DNA from: Streptomyces scopuliridis RB72
Lineage (GTDB): Bacteria; Actinomycetota; Actinomycetes; Streptomycetales; Streptomycetaceae
Length of the DNA: 64,000 nt
Direction: 5' to 3'
NCBI RefSeq assembly: GCF_000718095.1
Contig: NZ_JOEI01000017.1
Coordinates: forward strand, 130,840-194,839
Shown here: in pieces, positions 44,813-53,491 of the stretch
Numbering within the stretch: the stretch's first letter is position 1
How the letters are laid out: every line of letters begins with the position of its first letter
Notes under the pieces: model-generated
Told to the model about the DNA's origin: nothing
The model's input: the letters and a program-made list of their open reading frames with translations, nothing else
The model's database searches: none
Translations under genes and position numbers: made by a program

Positions 44813-46411
44813 ATGGAACGGCGCACGCTTCTCACCGCCGCGGCCGGCCTCCTGGTCACCGCCGCCACGACGACCGCGTGCACCAATGGCGGTACGGACG
44901 GTTCGAGTGGCAAGAACAGCGCGGGTGGCGGTACGACCACAGCGACCACCCAGAGCCCCACGGCAACATCCCCGGCCGGCGCACCGAGTTGGGACGCGCT
45001 GGCGAGGGGGCTCGACGGGGATCTCGTACGGCCCGACGACGCCGCGTACGAGACGGCCCGGCAGCTCTACAACACCCGCTTCGACACCCTGAGGCCCGCG
45101 GCCATCGCCTATGCCGAGGGCGAGGACGACATCAAGGAGTGCCTCGCCTTCGCCAGGACACACGGCACGCCCGTCTCCATCCGCGGCGGCGGCCACTCCT
45201 ACGCGGGCTTTTCCAGCGGCAACGGCCGGCTCGTCATCGACGTGACGCGGCTCGACTCACTTCGGGACGCGGCCACGGACGGCACGATCGGAGCCGGAGC
45301 CCGGCTCGCCGATGTCTACCGGGCCCTCGCGGACGCGGGCCGTACGATCCCCGCCGGGTCCTGCCCCACCGTCGGCATCGCCGGGCTCACCCTCGGCGGC
45401 GGACACGGAGTCGCCACCCGCGCCTACGGCCTCACCTGCGACAGCCTCGCCTCCGCCACCCTCATCACGGCCGACGGCAAGCGGCTGACCGCCGACTCCG
45501 AGCAGCACACGGACCTCTTCTGGGCGCTGCGCGGCGCGGGGAACGGCAACTTCGGGGTCGTCACCGAGCTGCGCTTCCGTACGCACCCGGCGCCCCCGGC
45601 CGTCGTCGCCTTCGCGAGCTGGCCGTGGTCGAAGGCCGACGCCCTGCTCGGCGCCTGGCAGGAGTGGGGCCCCGACCAGCCGGACGAGATCTGGTCCTCG
45701 CTCCATCTCGACGCGGGTCCGGGCGGCGTCGCCCCGACGCTGTCCCTCTCCGCCTTCTCCCTCGGCGGCGAGGACGAGCTGAAGAACGCGCTCGACCGGC
45801 TCGCCGACGGCCCGGGCGGGCCCGGCCCGGCCGGCTCCATCTCGGTACGGCAGCGCGATTACGAGGAAGCGATGCTGATCTACGCGGGCTGCTCCGGCTT
45901 CACCGAGGAGCAGTGCCGGCTGCCCGGTACGGCCCCCGGCCGCAGCGAAGAGGGCGTGCTCCGCCGCGAGACGTACTCCGCCGCCTCCGACTTCTACGTC
46001 CGCCCGCTCTCCCCCGCCGGCCGGCGTGCCCTCCTCTCCGCCTCCGAGACCTTCACCCTGCTCCCGGCGTCCGGGGGCGGCAGCGGCTCCCTCACCCTCA
46101 CCGCGCTCGGCGGCGCGGTCAACCGCGTGGACCCGCTCGCGACGGCCTTCGTCCACCGAGGTTCGCGGGTGCTGGCGCAGTACATCGCCGGCTGGGAGCC
46201 GGGCACCTCCGGATCGGTCCAGCGGGCATGGCTGAAAAACACTCACGGATCGATGCGCCGGCACGCCTCGGGCGCGGCGTACCAGAACTACACCGACCCG
46301 GCGCTGTCCGACTGGCGCACGTCGTACTACGGCGCCGCCGCGGACCGGCTGGCGCGGCTGAAGAGGCGGTACGACCCTGACCGCCTGTTCGACTTCCCGC
46401 AGGCGCTGTAA
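44813..46411 (+). CDS. FAD-binding oxidase, berberine-bridge type, lipoprotein
   Basis: 532 residues behind a strong AAGGAGG. The signal with lipobox TTACTN (C23) predicts a membrane-anchored external enzyme. The PCMH-type FAD domain has RGGGHSYAG with H128 and AYGLTCDS with C209, the two residues that hold flavin bicovalently in this family. The C-terminal BBE segment (YQNYTDPALSDW, then YGAAADRLARLKRRYDPDRLF) is complete. Relatives oxidise sugars, alkaloids or secondary metabolites with oxygen. The substrate is not evident, and no biosynthetic cluster adjoins it. Confidence 0.9.
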   Translation: MERRTLLTAAAGLLVTAATTTACTNGGTDGSSGKNSAGGGTTTATTQSPTATSPAGAPSWDALARGLDGDLVRPDDAAYETARQLYNTRFDTLRPAAIAYAEGEDDIKECLAFARTHGTPVSIRGGGHSYAGFSSGNGRLVIDVTRLDSLRDAATDGTIGAGARLADVYRALADAGRTIPAGSCPTVGIAGLTLGGGHGVATRAYGLTCDSLASATLITADGKRLTADSEQHTDLFWALRGAGNGNFGVVTELRFRTHPAPPAVVAFASWPWSKADALLGAWQEWGPDQPDEIWSSLHLDAGPGGVAPTLSLSAFSLGGEDELKNALDRLADGPGGPGPAGSISVRQRDYEEAMLIYAGCSGFTEEQCRLPGTAPGRSEEGVLRRETYSAASDFYVRPLSPAGRRALLSASETFTLLPASGGGSGSLTLTALGGAVNRVDPLATAFVHRGSRVLAQYIAGWEPGTSGSVQRAWLKNTHGSMRRHASGAAYQNYTDPALSDWRTSYYGAAADRLARLKRRYDPDRLFDFPQAL

Positions 46412-46489
46412 AAGTCGTCAGCTGTCTTCCGTACCCCGTACGGCTCACCGAGGTGGCCATAAGGGCCAGTTGACGATGGCCTGTACCTA

Positions 46490-46552
46490 GACGAGTAAGC
46501 CCGAAGTAGCGTCGTCCGCCCCCGGGCAGACGGGACTCCGGACTTACTCGTC
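46490..46552. promoter_or_regulatory. 18-base inverted repeat upstream of the surface-protein operon
   Basis: GACGAGTAAGCCCGAAGT (46490-46507) is repeated inverted at 46535-46552 with 16 of 18 matches. The 27 bases between are GC-rich. It ends 95 bases before the ATG at 46648. It could be an operator or a long RNA stem in the 5' leader. Confidence 0.5.
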
Positions 46553-46647
46553 CAGCACCCCTCCCCGCGATGTCTGCCCGGTCGCGGCACCAGCAGGCGG
46601 GGGGCCGACAAGCAGGGGGGCACATCCCGACTCGCAAGGGCGTAGCC

Positions 46648-47697
46648 ATGCACGGACACGGACCCCGGATAGCCGCGCTCGCCGCGGCGACCGTTCTCCT
46701 TCTCGCGCTCGGCGGCGGCGCCGCCACAGCTGTGGACAGGCCCACCGAACCGGGTCAGCTGACCCTCCTCAACACCGCCGTCGGCAGGGTGCTCGCGGAC
46801 AGGTTCGGCAATCCGCTCTATATGCGGACGGCCGATGAACCGGACAACCCGGACTGTGTGGGCGAGTGCGCCGACGTCTGGCCGGCCGCGGTCGGTTATC
46901 CGACAAAGGCGCGGGGTGTCACGAACGACACCGCGCAGACCGTGCTGAACGCGGAGAACAGCGACGAGCCCCAGGTCATCTACAACACGCACCCGCTGTA
47001 CTACTACACGAAGGACCAGCCGCACCTGCCACGCGGGCAGCACGTGGACGGCTTCACTCTCGTCGCCCCGAACGGCACCGCGATGGTGCTGCCGCTGAGC
47101 GCGGGCCCGGACCCGGACCCGACGGTGTCGGGGACGACATCGTCCACGTCCAGGGCGAAGCCGGCGGTGACGCCGACACCCAAGCCGAAGCCGAAGCCGA
47201 CCAAGGCGACCCCCGCTCCGACACGTGCCGCCACAAAGGCACCTACGAAGGCAGCCACCAAGGCCCCCACCAAGGCCGCAACGAAGGCCCCCACGAAAGC
47301 ACCCACCAAGGCCCCCACCAAGGCGGCGACAAAGCCCGCGGCGAAGACACCGACGAAGGCGCCGACAAAAGCACCCACCAAGGCGGCGACAAAGGCACCG
47401 GCAAAGCCGGCGACCAAGGCACCCACCCCCGCCGCCCGCGTGACCCCGACCCGTACGGCCACCGCCACCGTCCCCCGTACGACCACCGCCACGTCCACCC
47501 CCTCGGTCGGAGCCCTGAAGATCACGCCGTCGGGCGCGGCGCGCGGAGGCGCGGACCATATGGCCGCCGCCGACTCGTCGGGACGCTCCGGCGCGGCCGA
47601 ACTCTCCCTGGCCATCGGCGCCACCGCCGCGGCCTCCGCCGGAACGATCCTCGTAGTGCGCCGATTCCAGCGCCGTTCGACGGGGGGACAGCACTGA
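46648..47697 (+). CDS. Cell-surface protein with Lys/Ala/Pro/Thr repeats and C-terminal anchor
   Basis: 349 residues from the ATG at 46648. The signal peptide (ALAAATVLLLALGGGAATAV) is followed by a secreted-repeat (PF03640-like) domain: TLLNTAVGRVLADRFGNPLY, CVGECADVWPA and YYYTKDQPHLPRGQHVDGFT. A stalk of about 100 residues follows, of ATKAPTKA-type repeats that are strongly basic. A C-terminal helix (LAIGATAAASAGTILVV) and RRFQRR tail end the protein, which resembles a sorting or anchor tail without a classic LPxTG. It overlaps the sortase gene, so it is the likely client. The repeats could bind teichoic acids or DNA (inference). Confidence 0.85.
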   Translation: MHGHGPRIAALAAATVLLLALGGGAATAVDRPTEPGQLTLLNTAVGRVLADRFGNPLYMRTADEPDNPDCVGECADVWPAAVGYPTKARGVTNDTAQTVLNAENSDEPQVIYNTHPLYYYTKDQPHLPRGQHVDGFTLVAPNGTAMVLPLSAGPDPDPTVSGTTSSTSRAKPAVTPTPKPKPKPTKATPAPTRAATKAPTKAATKAPTKAATKAPTKAPTKAPTKAATKPAAKTPTKAPTKAPTKAATKAPAKPATKAPTPAARVTPTRTATATVPRTTTATSTPSVGALKITPSGAARGGADHMAAADSSGRSGAAELSLAIGATAAASAGTILVVRRFQRRSTGGQH

Positions 47698-48413
47698 CCG
47701 GAAAGGCGGGTCGGGGCGGTATATCCAGCAGCGACGGCAGGACAGGCTCGGCCACGGCGGCCGAGCCGGTCAAGTCGGCCAGGTCGACCACGGCGATCAA
47801 GGCCCTCTTCGTCATAGCGACCCTGTGCGCGACGGCCGCCGTACTGTTGCATATGTTCCCGCTCCGGCCCGCGCCACGGACACCGGCCCTCCACGAACCC
47901 CGTACCGTCCAGGTCACGGACCTGCCGTCGGCCCCCGTACGACTGCGCATCCCGGCGCTCGGTGTGCGGGCGGAGGTCCTGCCGCTCGCGCTCGACGACG
48001 AGGGCACGCTGGACGCGCCGGGGTTCCGGAACGCGATGAAGGTCGGCTGGTTCGCCCTGGGACCACGCCCCGGCGAACGCGGCCCGGCGGTCCTGATCGG
48101 CCACCGGGACGCCCCGGCGAACCCCGGCACCGTCCCGGTCCGCAACGGACGCGACAACATCAAGAACGCCGTCTTCGCCAAGCTGGGCCGGCTGAGCCCC
48201 GGCGACTCGATCGAGACGGAGCTGGGCGACGGGCGGCGGCTGACGTTCCGGGTGACGACCGTCGATACGTACCGTACGAAACGATTCCCCACGGAACAGG
48301 TCTACGGCCCGGTGCCGACCCCGCAGCTACGGCTGATCACCTGCGGGGGAGTCATCGACGCCAATGGCCACTGGGACTCGAATGTGGTGGTCAGCGCGGT
48401 CGCGGATTACTAG
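47694..48413 (+). CDS. Class F/E-type sortase with apparent CTG start
   Basis: 239 residues if translation begins at CTG 47694, which overlaps the previous TGA (CTGA) five bases after GGGGGGA. No ATG, GTG or TTG occurs in this frame before the membrane helix (ALFVIATLCATAAVLL, about 37-52). The catalytic domain has the sortase His in LIGHRDA (H137) and Cys in LRLITCGG (C217). Sortases of this class are common in actinomycetes and join or process surface proteins. Operon position points to the repeat protein upstream as substrate. Confidence 0.85.
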   Translation: MTGKAGRGGISSSDGRTGSATAAEPVKSARSTTAIKALFVIATLCATAAVLLHMFPLRPAPRTPALHEPRTVQVTDLPSAPVRLRIPALGVRAEVLPLALDDEGTLDAPGFRNAMKVGWFALGPRPGERGPAVLIGHRDAPANPGTVPVRNGRDNIKNAVFAKLGRLSPGDSIETELGDGRRLTFRVTTVDTYRTKRFPTEQVYGPVPTPQLRLITCGGVIDANGHWDSNVVVSAVADY

Positions 48414-48452
48414 GGCGTCCCGGGACCGGGACGGGGACGGGGCGTGATCGGC

Positions 48453-49187
48453 TCAGGCCGCGAGGTTGTTGTCGTCGGGGCGCGGCTCGGGGATTTCGAG
48501 GGGCCGCGTCCCGCCGACCGACCCGGCGCCCGTACCGGCCGCCAGGTCCGCCTCGCGGGCGGCCCGCGACCGTACGAACCACCCGACGCGCGGCGACCGG
48601 GAGACCGCCGACACCAGCGGGGTGAGCAGGGCCAGGGCGAGCGGGGTGAGCAGCAGGGCGACCGCCGTACCGAGGGCGAAGCCGCCGATGACATCGGTCG
48701 GGTAGTGGACGCCCATGTAGACGCGGCAGAAGCCTTCGAGGAGGGCGAGGCCGATCGCGGCGAGACCGAGCTTGCGGTGGGCGATGAAGACGCCGACGGC
48801 GAGGGCCATCGCCATCGTGGCGTGGTCGCTGACGAACGAGTAGTCCGTCTTGCCCGCCACCAGGACCTCCAGGCCCTTGTGGTCCAGGAACGGTCTCGGC
48901 CGTTCGACGAAGCCCCGGATCGGGATATTGATCAGCAGCGCGATCCCGGCGGCGAGCGGCGCCCAGACCAGCCCGGCGACGGCCGTGACCGAGTCCTCCG
49001 CGGACCCGCGCTTGCGCACGCTCCACCAGCCCCAGAGCCCGATGAGCACGAGCCCGAACATGATCCCGTACTCACCGACGAACTCCATCACGCGGTCGAA
49101 CCACGTGGGGGCGTCCTTGGCCAGTCCATTGATGTCGTAGAGCAGGCTGACGTCGGGGTTCGACCCATCCAGTACGAGTCCAGCCAT
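48453..49187 (-). CDS. PAP2-superfamily membrane phosphatase
   Basis: 244 residues from the ATG at 49187. Five or six transmembrane helices. The phosphatase signature is spread over GFVERPRPF (C1), SFVSDHAT (C2, with the Ser-Asp-His form) and CRVYMGVHYPTDVIGG (C3). This fits undecaprenyl-diphosphate or lipid-phosphate phosphatases acting at the outer face of the membrane. The C-terminus is charged and cytoplasmic. It converges with the sortase gene 40 bases away. The 260 bases upstream hold its promoter but no gene. Confidence 0.88.
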   Translation of the reverse strand: MAGLVLDGSNPDVSLLYDINGLAKDAPTWFDRVMEFVGEYGIMFGLVLIGLWGWWSVRKRGSAEDSVTAVAGLVWAPLAAGIALLINIPIRGFVERPRPFLDHKGLEVLVAGKTDYSFVSDHATMAMALAVGVFIAHRKLGLAAIGLALLEGFCRVYMGVHYPTDVIGGFALGTAVALLLTPLALALLTPLVSAVSRSPRVGWFVRSRAAREADLAAGTGAGSVGGTRPLEIPEPRPDDNNLAA

Positions 49188-49450
49188 CTGCTGCGGCCCC
49201 TTGCCTTCTTGTCGCCTGCCGCGCCACACCTTCGTGGGCGATGCCTCTACCAACCCCCGTGGTCAGTACGGAACATGCTGCGTGATCAGTACCGCAGCTG
49301 TCGTCCAGGGAACGGCCTGCGCGCCGCGTACGTTCCGCTCTCCACCGAACGATCACCATGACGTTATCGAAGAGTGACACATAGTCGCAGCTCAGGGCCG
49401 CGCCCGGACGGAGAGATCCGGCCACGGGAGGCTGCCGCACCCCTCTGCGA

Positions 49451-50485
49451 TCAGGCGGGCGGCCGGTTCGGCGGCAGGTCGGTCGGCAGCGATTTCGCGC
49501 CGTCCGCGGTGACGCGGGTGGCCCCGAAGTAGTCCGGGGTGTCGATCTTGTCGAACCGGATGACGGCCCCGGTGTACGGCGCGTTGATCATGTACCCGCC
49601 GCCCACGTACAACCCCACGTGCCGGATCGCCCGCGAATTGGTGAGATCGTCCGAGAAGAAGACGAGGTCACCGGGGAGCAGCTCCTCCCGCGAGGGATGC
49701 TCGCCGGCGTTGTACTGATCATTGGCCACCCGCGGCAGCTCGATCCCCACGGTCCGGTACGCGGCCTGCGTCAGCCCGGAACAGTCGAACCGCCCGCCTT
49801 GATCGGCGGTCCCGTTCCCACCCCAGAGATAGGGCGTTCCCAGCTTCTGCTGAGCGAAGTAGATGGCCGCGGCGGCCTGCTTCGAGGGCTCGACCCGCCC
49901 TATGGGCCTGGCGAAGCTCTTCTCCAGCGTCCGGATGACCTTGACGTAATTCTGCGTCTCCCGGTACGGCGGCACACCGCCGTACTTGATGACGGCGTAC
50001 GCCCCGGCGTTGTACGCCGCCAGCATGTTGCTGGTCTGATCACCGGGCACGTCCTTGACGTATCCGGCCAATTCGCAGTCGTACGAGGCGGCCGAGGGAA
50101 TCGCGTCACGCGGATCCCAGATGTCCCGCGTCCCGTCCTTGTTCCCGTCGATGCCATGGGCTTCCCAGGTACCGGGGATGAACTGCCCGATGCCCTTGGC
50201 GTTGGCGGGGCTCTGGGCGCTCGGATTCCAGCCGCTCTCCTGGTACAACTGCGCGGCGAGCAGAGCGGGGTTGATGGCGGGACAGAGATTGCCCCACTGC
50301 TGCACAAGCGGCTGATAAGCGGCAGGCACGGCCCCCTTGGCCAACCCCACAGCCCGCCCGCCCCCGCCCACACCCCCGACGAGCCCGGCGGCGGCGGAGT
50401 AGGTCCCGACGACGAGCAGAGCGACGAAGCTCAACCCCAGCCCCCCGACAGCGGCTACGAGGAGCCATGTCTTACGCACCGTCAC
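49451..50485 (-). CDS. Bifunctional lytic transglycosylase / NlpC-P60 peptidase
   Basis: 344 residues. An N-terminal membrane anchor (WLLVAAVGGLGLSFVALLVVG) is followed by an SLT domain with catalytic Glu in LYQESGWNP (E83) and GIGQFIPGTW. A C-terminal NlpC/P60 domain has Cys in RFDCSGLTQAAYR (C235) and His in RHVGLYVG (H289). It cuts both glycan and peptide in peptidoglycan. SLT+NlpC proteins are the VirB1-like component of Gram-positive type IV systems (TcpG, CwlT). Its place at the edge of the T4SS-like region supports that role here. No riboswitch fits in the 56 bases upstream. Confidence 0.9.
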   Translation of the reverse strand: MTVRKTWLLVAAVGGLGLSFVALLVVGTYSAAAGLVGGVGGGGRAVGLAKGAVPAAYQPLVQQWGNLCPAINPALLAAQLYQESGWNPSAQSPANAKGIGQFIPGTWEAHGIDGNKDGTRDIWDPRDAIPSAASYDCELAGYVKDVPGDQTSNMLAAYNAGAYAVIKYGGVPPYRETQNYVKVIRTLEKSFARPIGRVEPSKQAAAAIYFAQQKLGTPYLWGGNGTADQGGRFDCSGLTQAAYRTVGIELPRVANDQYNAGEHPSREELLPGDLVFFSDDLTNSRAIRHVGLYVGGGYMINAPYTGAVIRFDKIDTPDYFGATRVTADGAKSLPTDLPPNRPPA

Positions 50486-50541
50486 ACACCCTCCGCGTCA
50501 GGGCCACTGTCGTGGGCCAGTGTAGGCGCGGAGGGGACGGA

Positions 50542-51156
50542 TCAGGAGGCGGACGACGAGGACGTCGAAAGAGGCGCCTTGGATGACCAGAAGTCGTCGT
50601 GGACGTCGGGCGGCTGCGGGTAGTCACCCGCGCGTTGCGGGGTGTTCGGCTCGGTCGCCGGATCGGGCACCGCCGATTCGGCGAAGCATGGGGTGGTGAT
50701 GGAGAAGAAGAACTGGCCTCCGCCTCCCACGGCCACCCTCATTCGGAAATCGTCAGGTGTCGCAGCGAAGATGGCGGGCACTTCACCACTTGCCCGCACA
50801 CTGGTAATCCGATAGCCCCGAGCAGTCCAATCGCGCTCCACCACGCCGAGCAGATTTCCACGTCGCTCTTTGGAAACAATCGTCATGATGGCAATCCGGC
50901 GCTTTACCGAACCAGTCCCCGACGAATCGTTTTTGACGTCGGTGCAGATCTTATCGTTCGAAGGGCCGTGGTTCCACCGCAGTTCCGGCTTCACACCCGA
51001 GAGGGTGCGCTGCATGATCACATCTGCTTCCTCAGCAGCCCGCCGCATATCCATGTCAGAAGTTTTCCCCTCTGGATGTCCAGTATCGGAAGGAGCGCTG
51101 CATCCATTGACGAGTGCCAGCAAGATCGCAATAGAGGCGAGTCGCGTATTGGTCAT
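50542..51156 (-). CDS. Lower-GC lipoprotein coupled to the DUF1023 hydrolase
   Basis: 204 residues. Short lipoprotein signal with LVNGCSAP (Cys near residue 19). The mature part has EEADVIMQRTLSGVKPELRWNHGPSNDKIC and RGYRITSVRASGEVPAIFAATPDDF, a small alpha/beta fold with no known name. Its ATG overlaps the hydrolase stop by four bases. Base composition is visibly lower in GC (many A/T third positions) than the flanking genes, which suggests recent acquisition or fast turnover. It could be an immunity or partner lipoprotein for the enzyme upstream (inference). Confidence 0.8.
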   Translation of the reverse strand: MTNTRLASIAILLALVNGCSAPSDTGHPEGKTSDMDMRRAAEEADVIMQRTLSGVKPELRWNHGPSNDKICTDVKNDSSGTGSVKRRIAIMTIVSKERRGNLLGVVERDWTARGYRITSVRASGEVPAIFAATPDDFRMRVAVGGGGQFFFSITTPCFAESAVPDPATEPNTPQRAGDYPQPPDVHDDFWSSKAPLSTSSSSAS

Positions 51157-53057
51157 CGACGCTCCTGAGTACTGATCTCGCTTCCACGACCGGCAACGAT
51201 CAAAGCAATGTTGTCGGCGGATTCCTCATCCGCATCGGGATTGAAGTAGTTGGCGTGCGCGGCAAAACCTCCGCCGTCCCTGACGGGACGTGGCCCGTCC
51301 TCCACCCTGAACCGCTGGGCCCCAAACGCCTCATGCGCCGGATCCGTCCCGTACCAGATCTCCCTGCCATCGGCCTGCGCGTCCTGCGCGAAGTACGCCG
51401 CCGCGCCCCCGCCCACAGCCCCCGCCGCCGCCCCAACAGGACCGCCCAACGCGGCGCCCACCACCGCCCCACTGGCCGCGCCCGTCGCCATACCGCGCGC
51501 CTCGATCTTGGCGGGCATCGCGGTCACCGGGTCGTTCTCCGCCGCGCCGACGAACACATGCTCCCTGCCCACGCCCAACTCGTCCGCGGACCTCGCGCCC
51601 GTCCCCGGGCTGCCCAGCAGAATGATGTCGTCCGCCCCCGGCACCCCACCCGGCCGCTGCGCGGCCTGGCCGACCGTGAGCGAACCATAGGAATGCCCGA
51701 CCGCCGTCACATGCGGATCGTCGTTCTCATTCGTCGCCGAGATGCCCGACATGAACTCGTTGTACGCGACCGCCCCGACCCGTGCCTGATCGGCGAACAT
51801 CACATCCGTATTTCCCGTGATGTCCGCGGCGGACAACTGCGGAGCGTCGTACCCGAGCCATACGATCGACGCGCTCGAACGGTCGTACTCCTGCGCCCCG
51901 ATCGCCGTATCCCGCGCCCTCTTCAGATCATTCCGCACGAATTCCTCGTCCAGCGCCGTCCCCAGCCCCGGCACATACGCCGAGACATTCCTCGCCGTAT
52001 CCGGATTCCCGTACGAGACGATCGCCCGCCCATTCCCCTCGTCCCCGATCCCCAGCAGATACATCGGCGGATTCCCGCCGGCCCGCAACTGCTCGTCGAT
52101 CGCTCTCAGCCCCGCCAACCGCGTCTCCACCCGTTCGTCCTCCCCGCCCCGTCCCTCTCCGTCCCGTCCCTCCAATCCCTCCAACCTCCCGATCAGCAAC
52201 CGCAAGTTGTCCCTGTTGGCCGCGTCCCTCACCTCCGCCGGGATCCCGTCCAAGTTCCCGATCTCCCCCGGGAAGACCGCCAAGTACTCCTCGCGCCGCT
52301 CCTGCGTCAGTCCGTCCCACCACGCCTTCCGCTCCGCGGGCGACCCGTCCATCGGGATGGCGTCCTTCAGGTACTCGTCCGCCAGCCCGCGCACCGCCGT
52401 CGCGTCTCCGCTCACGTCCGCCCACATGGCGTCGGTGACGTGCAGACCGTCCCGCGCCGTCAGCTTCCGGAGCGCGCGTGCGTACCGCGCGTCGATCTCC
52501 CTCGCCTCACCGACCGCTCGCGCGATGGCGTCGGCGATCTCCTGGGCCCGCGCCGCGTGGGGGTTCGGGTTCGTCAGCGCCTGCGGCGGGGCCAGGAGCG
52601 GCGATACCGCGCTGCCGGCGGCCGTGCCTCCCGGGAGCTTCTCCCGCGTCAGGATGTTCTCGCCCGCCGCCGGATAGCTCACCGAACCGTCCTCATGGAC
52701 CGCGAACTTCAGACCGCGCGCGTCCTCCAGTGCCTCCCGCAGCCTCCGCTGAGGCGCCCTCAGCTCGTCGGCGAGGCTGTTCAGGGTCGTACGGACCAAT
52801 CCGCACTCGGTGTAGACGTACTGGAAGTTACGGCTCAGACCGCGCAGCCGCGCCACGGCCGCGTCCACCGCCTCGCCCTCCTGCGTCGCGGCGAGACGCG
52901 CGACCAGCTGCTTGTCGATCCGGTCCCGTGCCGCGTCCGCGCGGTTGCTCGCCGTGCCCCAGCCGTCGGCCGCCCCCTCCAGCGCCGCACACCTCACCGC
53001 ACCCAACTGACCCCACGTCAGCGCCTCGCCCACAGCAGCGCGCACAGCCCCTCTCAC
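51153..53057 (-). CDS. DUF1023 alpha/beta hydrolase with helical N-terminus
   Basis: 634 residues from the GTG at 53057, which overlaps the stop of the WXG-like gene (GTGA). Residues 1-240 are helical (ALTWGQLGAVRCAALEGAADGW and LVRTTLNSLADELRAPQRRL), reminiscent of WXG/LXG-type secretion modules. The C-terminal half is the DUF1023 fold: nucleophile in VGHSYGSL (S456), LLGSPGTGA, and a glycine-zipper-like segment GAASGAVVGAALGGPVGAAAGAVGGG that could insert in membrane. No signal peptide is seen. It may be exported with the WXG-like protein. The substrate is unknown; a lipid or ester is plausible. Confidence 0.85.
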   Translation of the reverse strand: MRGAVRAAVGEALTWGQLGAVRCAALEGAADGWGTASNRADAARDRIDKQLVARLAATQEGEAVDAAVARLRGLSRNFQYVYTECGLVRTTLNSLADELRAPQRRLREALEDARGLKFAVHEDGSVSYPAAGENILTREKLPGGTAAGSAVSPLLAPPQALTNPNPHAARAQEIADAIARAVGEAREIDARYARALRKLTARDGLHVTDAMWADVSGDATAVRGLADEYLKDAIPMDGSPAERKAWWDGLTQERREEYLAVFPGEIGNLDGIPAEVRDAANRDNLRLLIGRLEGLEGRDGEGRGGEDERVETRLAGLRAIDEQLRAGGNPPMYLLGIGDEGNGRAIVSYGNPDTARNVSAYVPGLGTALDEEFVRNDLKRARDTAIGAQEYDRSSASIVWLGYDAPQLSAADITGNTDVMFADQARVGAVAYNEFMSGISATNENDDPHVTAVGHSYGSLTVGQAAQRPGGVPGADDIILLGSPGTGARSADELGVGREHVFVGAAENDPVTAMPAKIEARGMATGAASGAVVGAALGGPVGAAAGAVGGGAAAYFAQDAQADGREIWYGTDPAHEAFGAQRFRVEDGPRPVRDGGGFAAHANYFNPDADEESADNIALIVAGRGSEISTQERR

Positions 53058-53491
53058 CGTCCACCACCACCGGCGACCTTCGCGAAGGTCGCGGCGATCA
53101 CCTCGTCGGTCTCGCCCAAGTCCTCCGCGACCGCGCGCAGCTGCTCCGCCAGACTCGCGCACTCCCCCATCGCCGTCTCGATGCGCCGCTCCCACGACAT
53201 ACGCGCCGTCCGCAGCACTGCCGCGACGTCCAGACCCTCCGTACCGGCGGCCAGCCCCTCATGCGCGGCGGCGAACTCGGCTCTCACCTGACCCATTTGC
53301 GTACGCAGCCCCTCGGCGGCCTCCGCCGCCCGGATCCACGGCCCGCCGCTGTGTCTCAAGCCCGCACCGCCACCAGCGCCGCCGCCGTCGCCCCCAACGC
53401 GCGGAGCCGGCACGCCCCCGGTCATATCGATCAGCCTCTGCCAGTTCTCCGAGTACGTCGAATGCTCCGAGAGCTCCCCATGTCCCGTCAT
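53054..53491 (-). CDS. WXG100-like helical protein
   Basis: 145 residues from the ATG at 53491. A flexible Gly-rich segment (36-50) separates an N-terminal part (NWQRLIDMTGG) from a long helical region (AAEAAEGLRTQMGQVRAEFAAAHEGL, then ARMSWERRIETAMGECASLAEQLRAVAEDL). The Trp-containing turn between helices resembles WXG100/ESAT-6-like proteins, but the W-x-G is not strict. It overlaps the hydrolase gene by four bases, so the two products probably work as a pair. First gene of the unit WXG-like, hydrolase, lipoprotein. Confidence 0.7.
   Translation of the reverse strand: MTGHGELSEHSTYSENWQRLIDMTGGVPAPRVGGDGGGAGGGAGLRHSGGPWIRAAEAAEGLRTQMGQVRAEFAAAHEGLAAGTEGLDVAAVLRTARMSWERRIETAMGECASLAEQLRAVAEDLGETDEVIAATFAKVAGGGGR

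Noticed and set aside
50486..50541. c-di-AMP (ydaO) riboswitch before the NlpC/P60 gene
   Set aside because: Only 56 bases separate the genes, too short for that riboswitch, although it often precedes wall hydrolases in Streptomyces.
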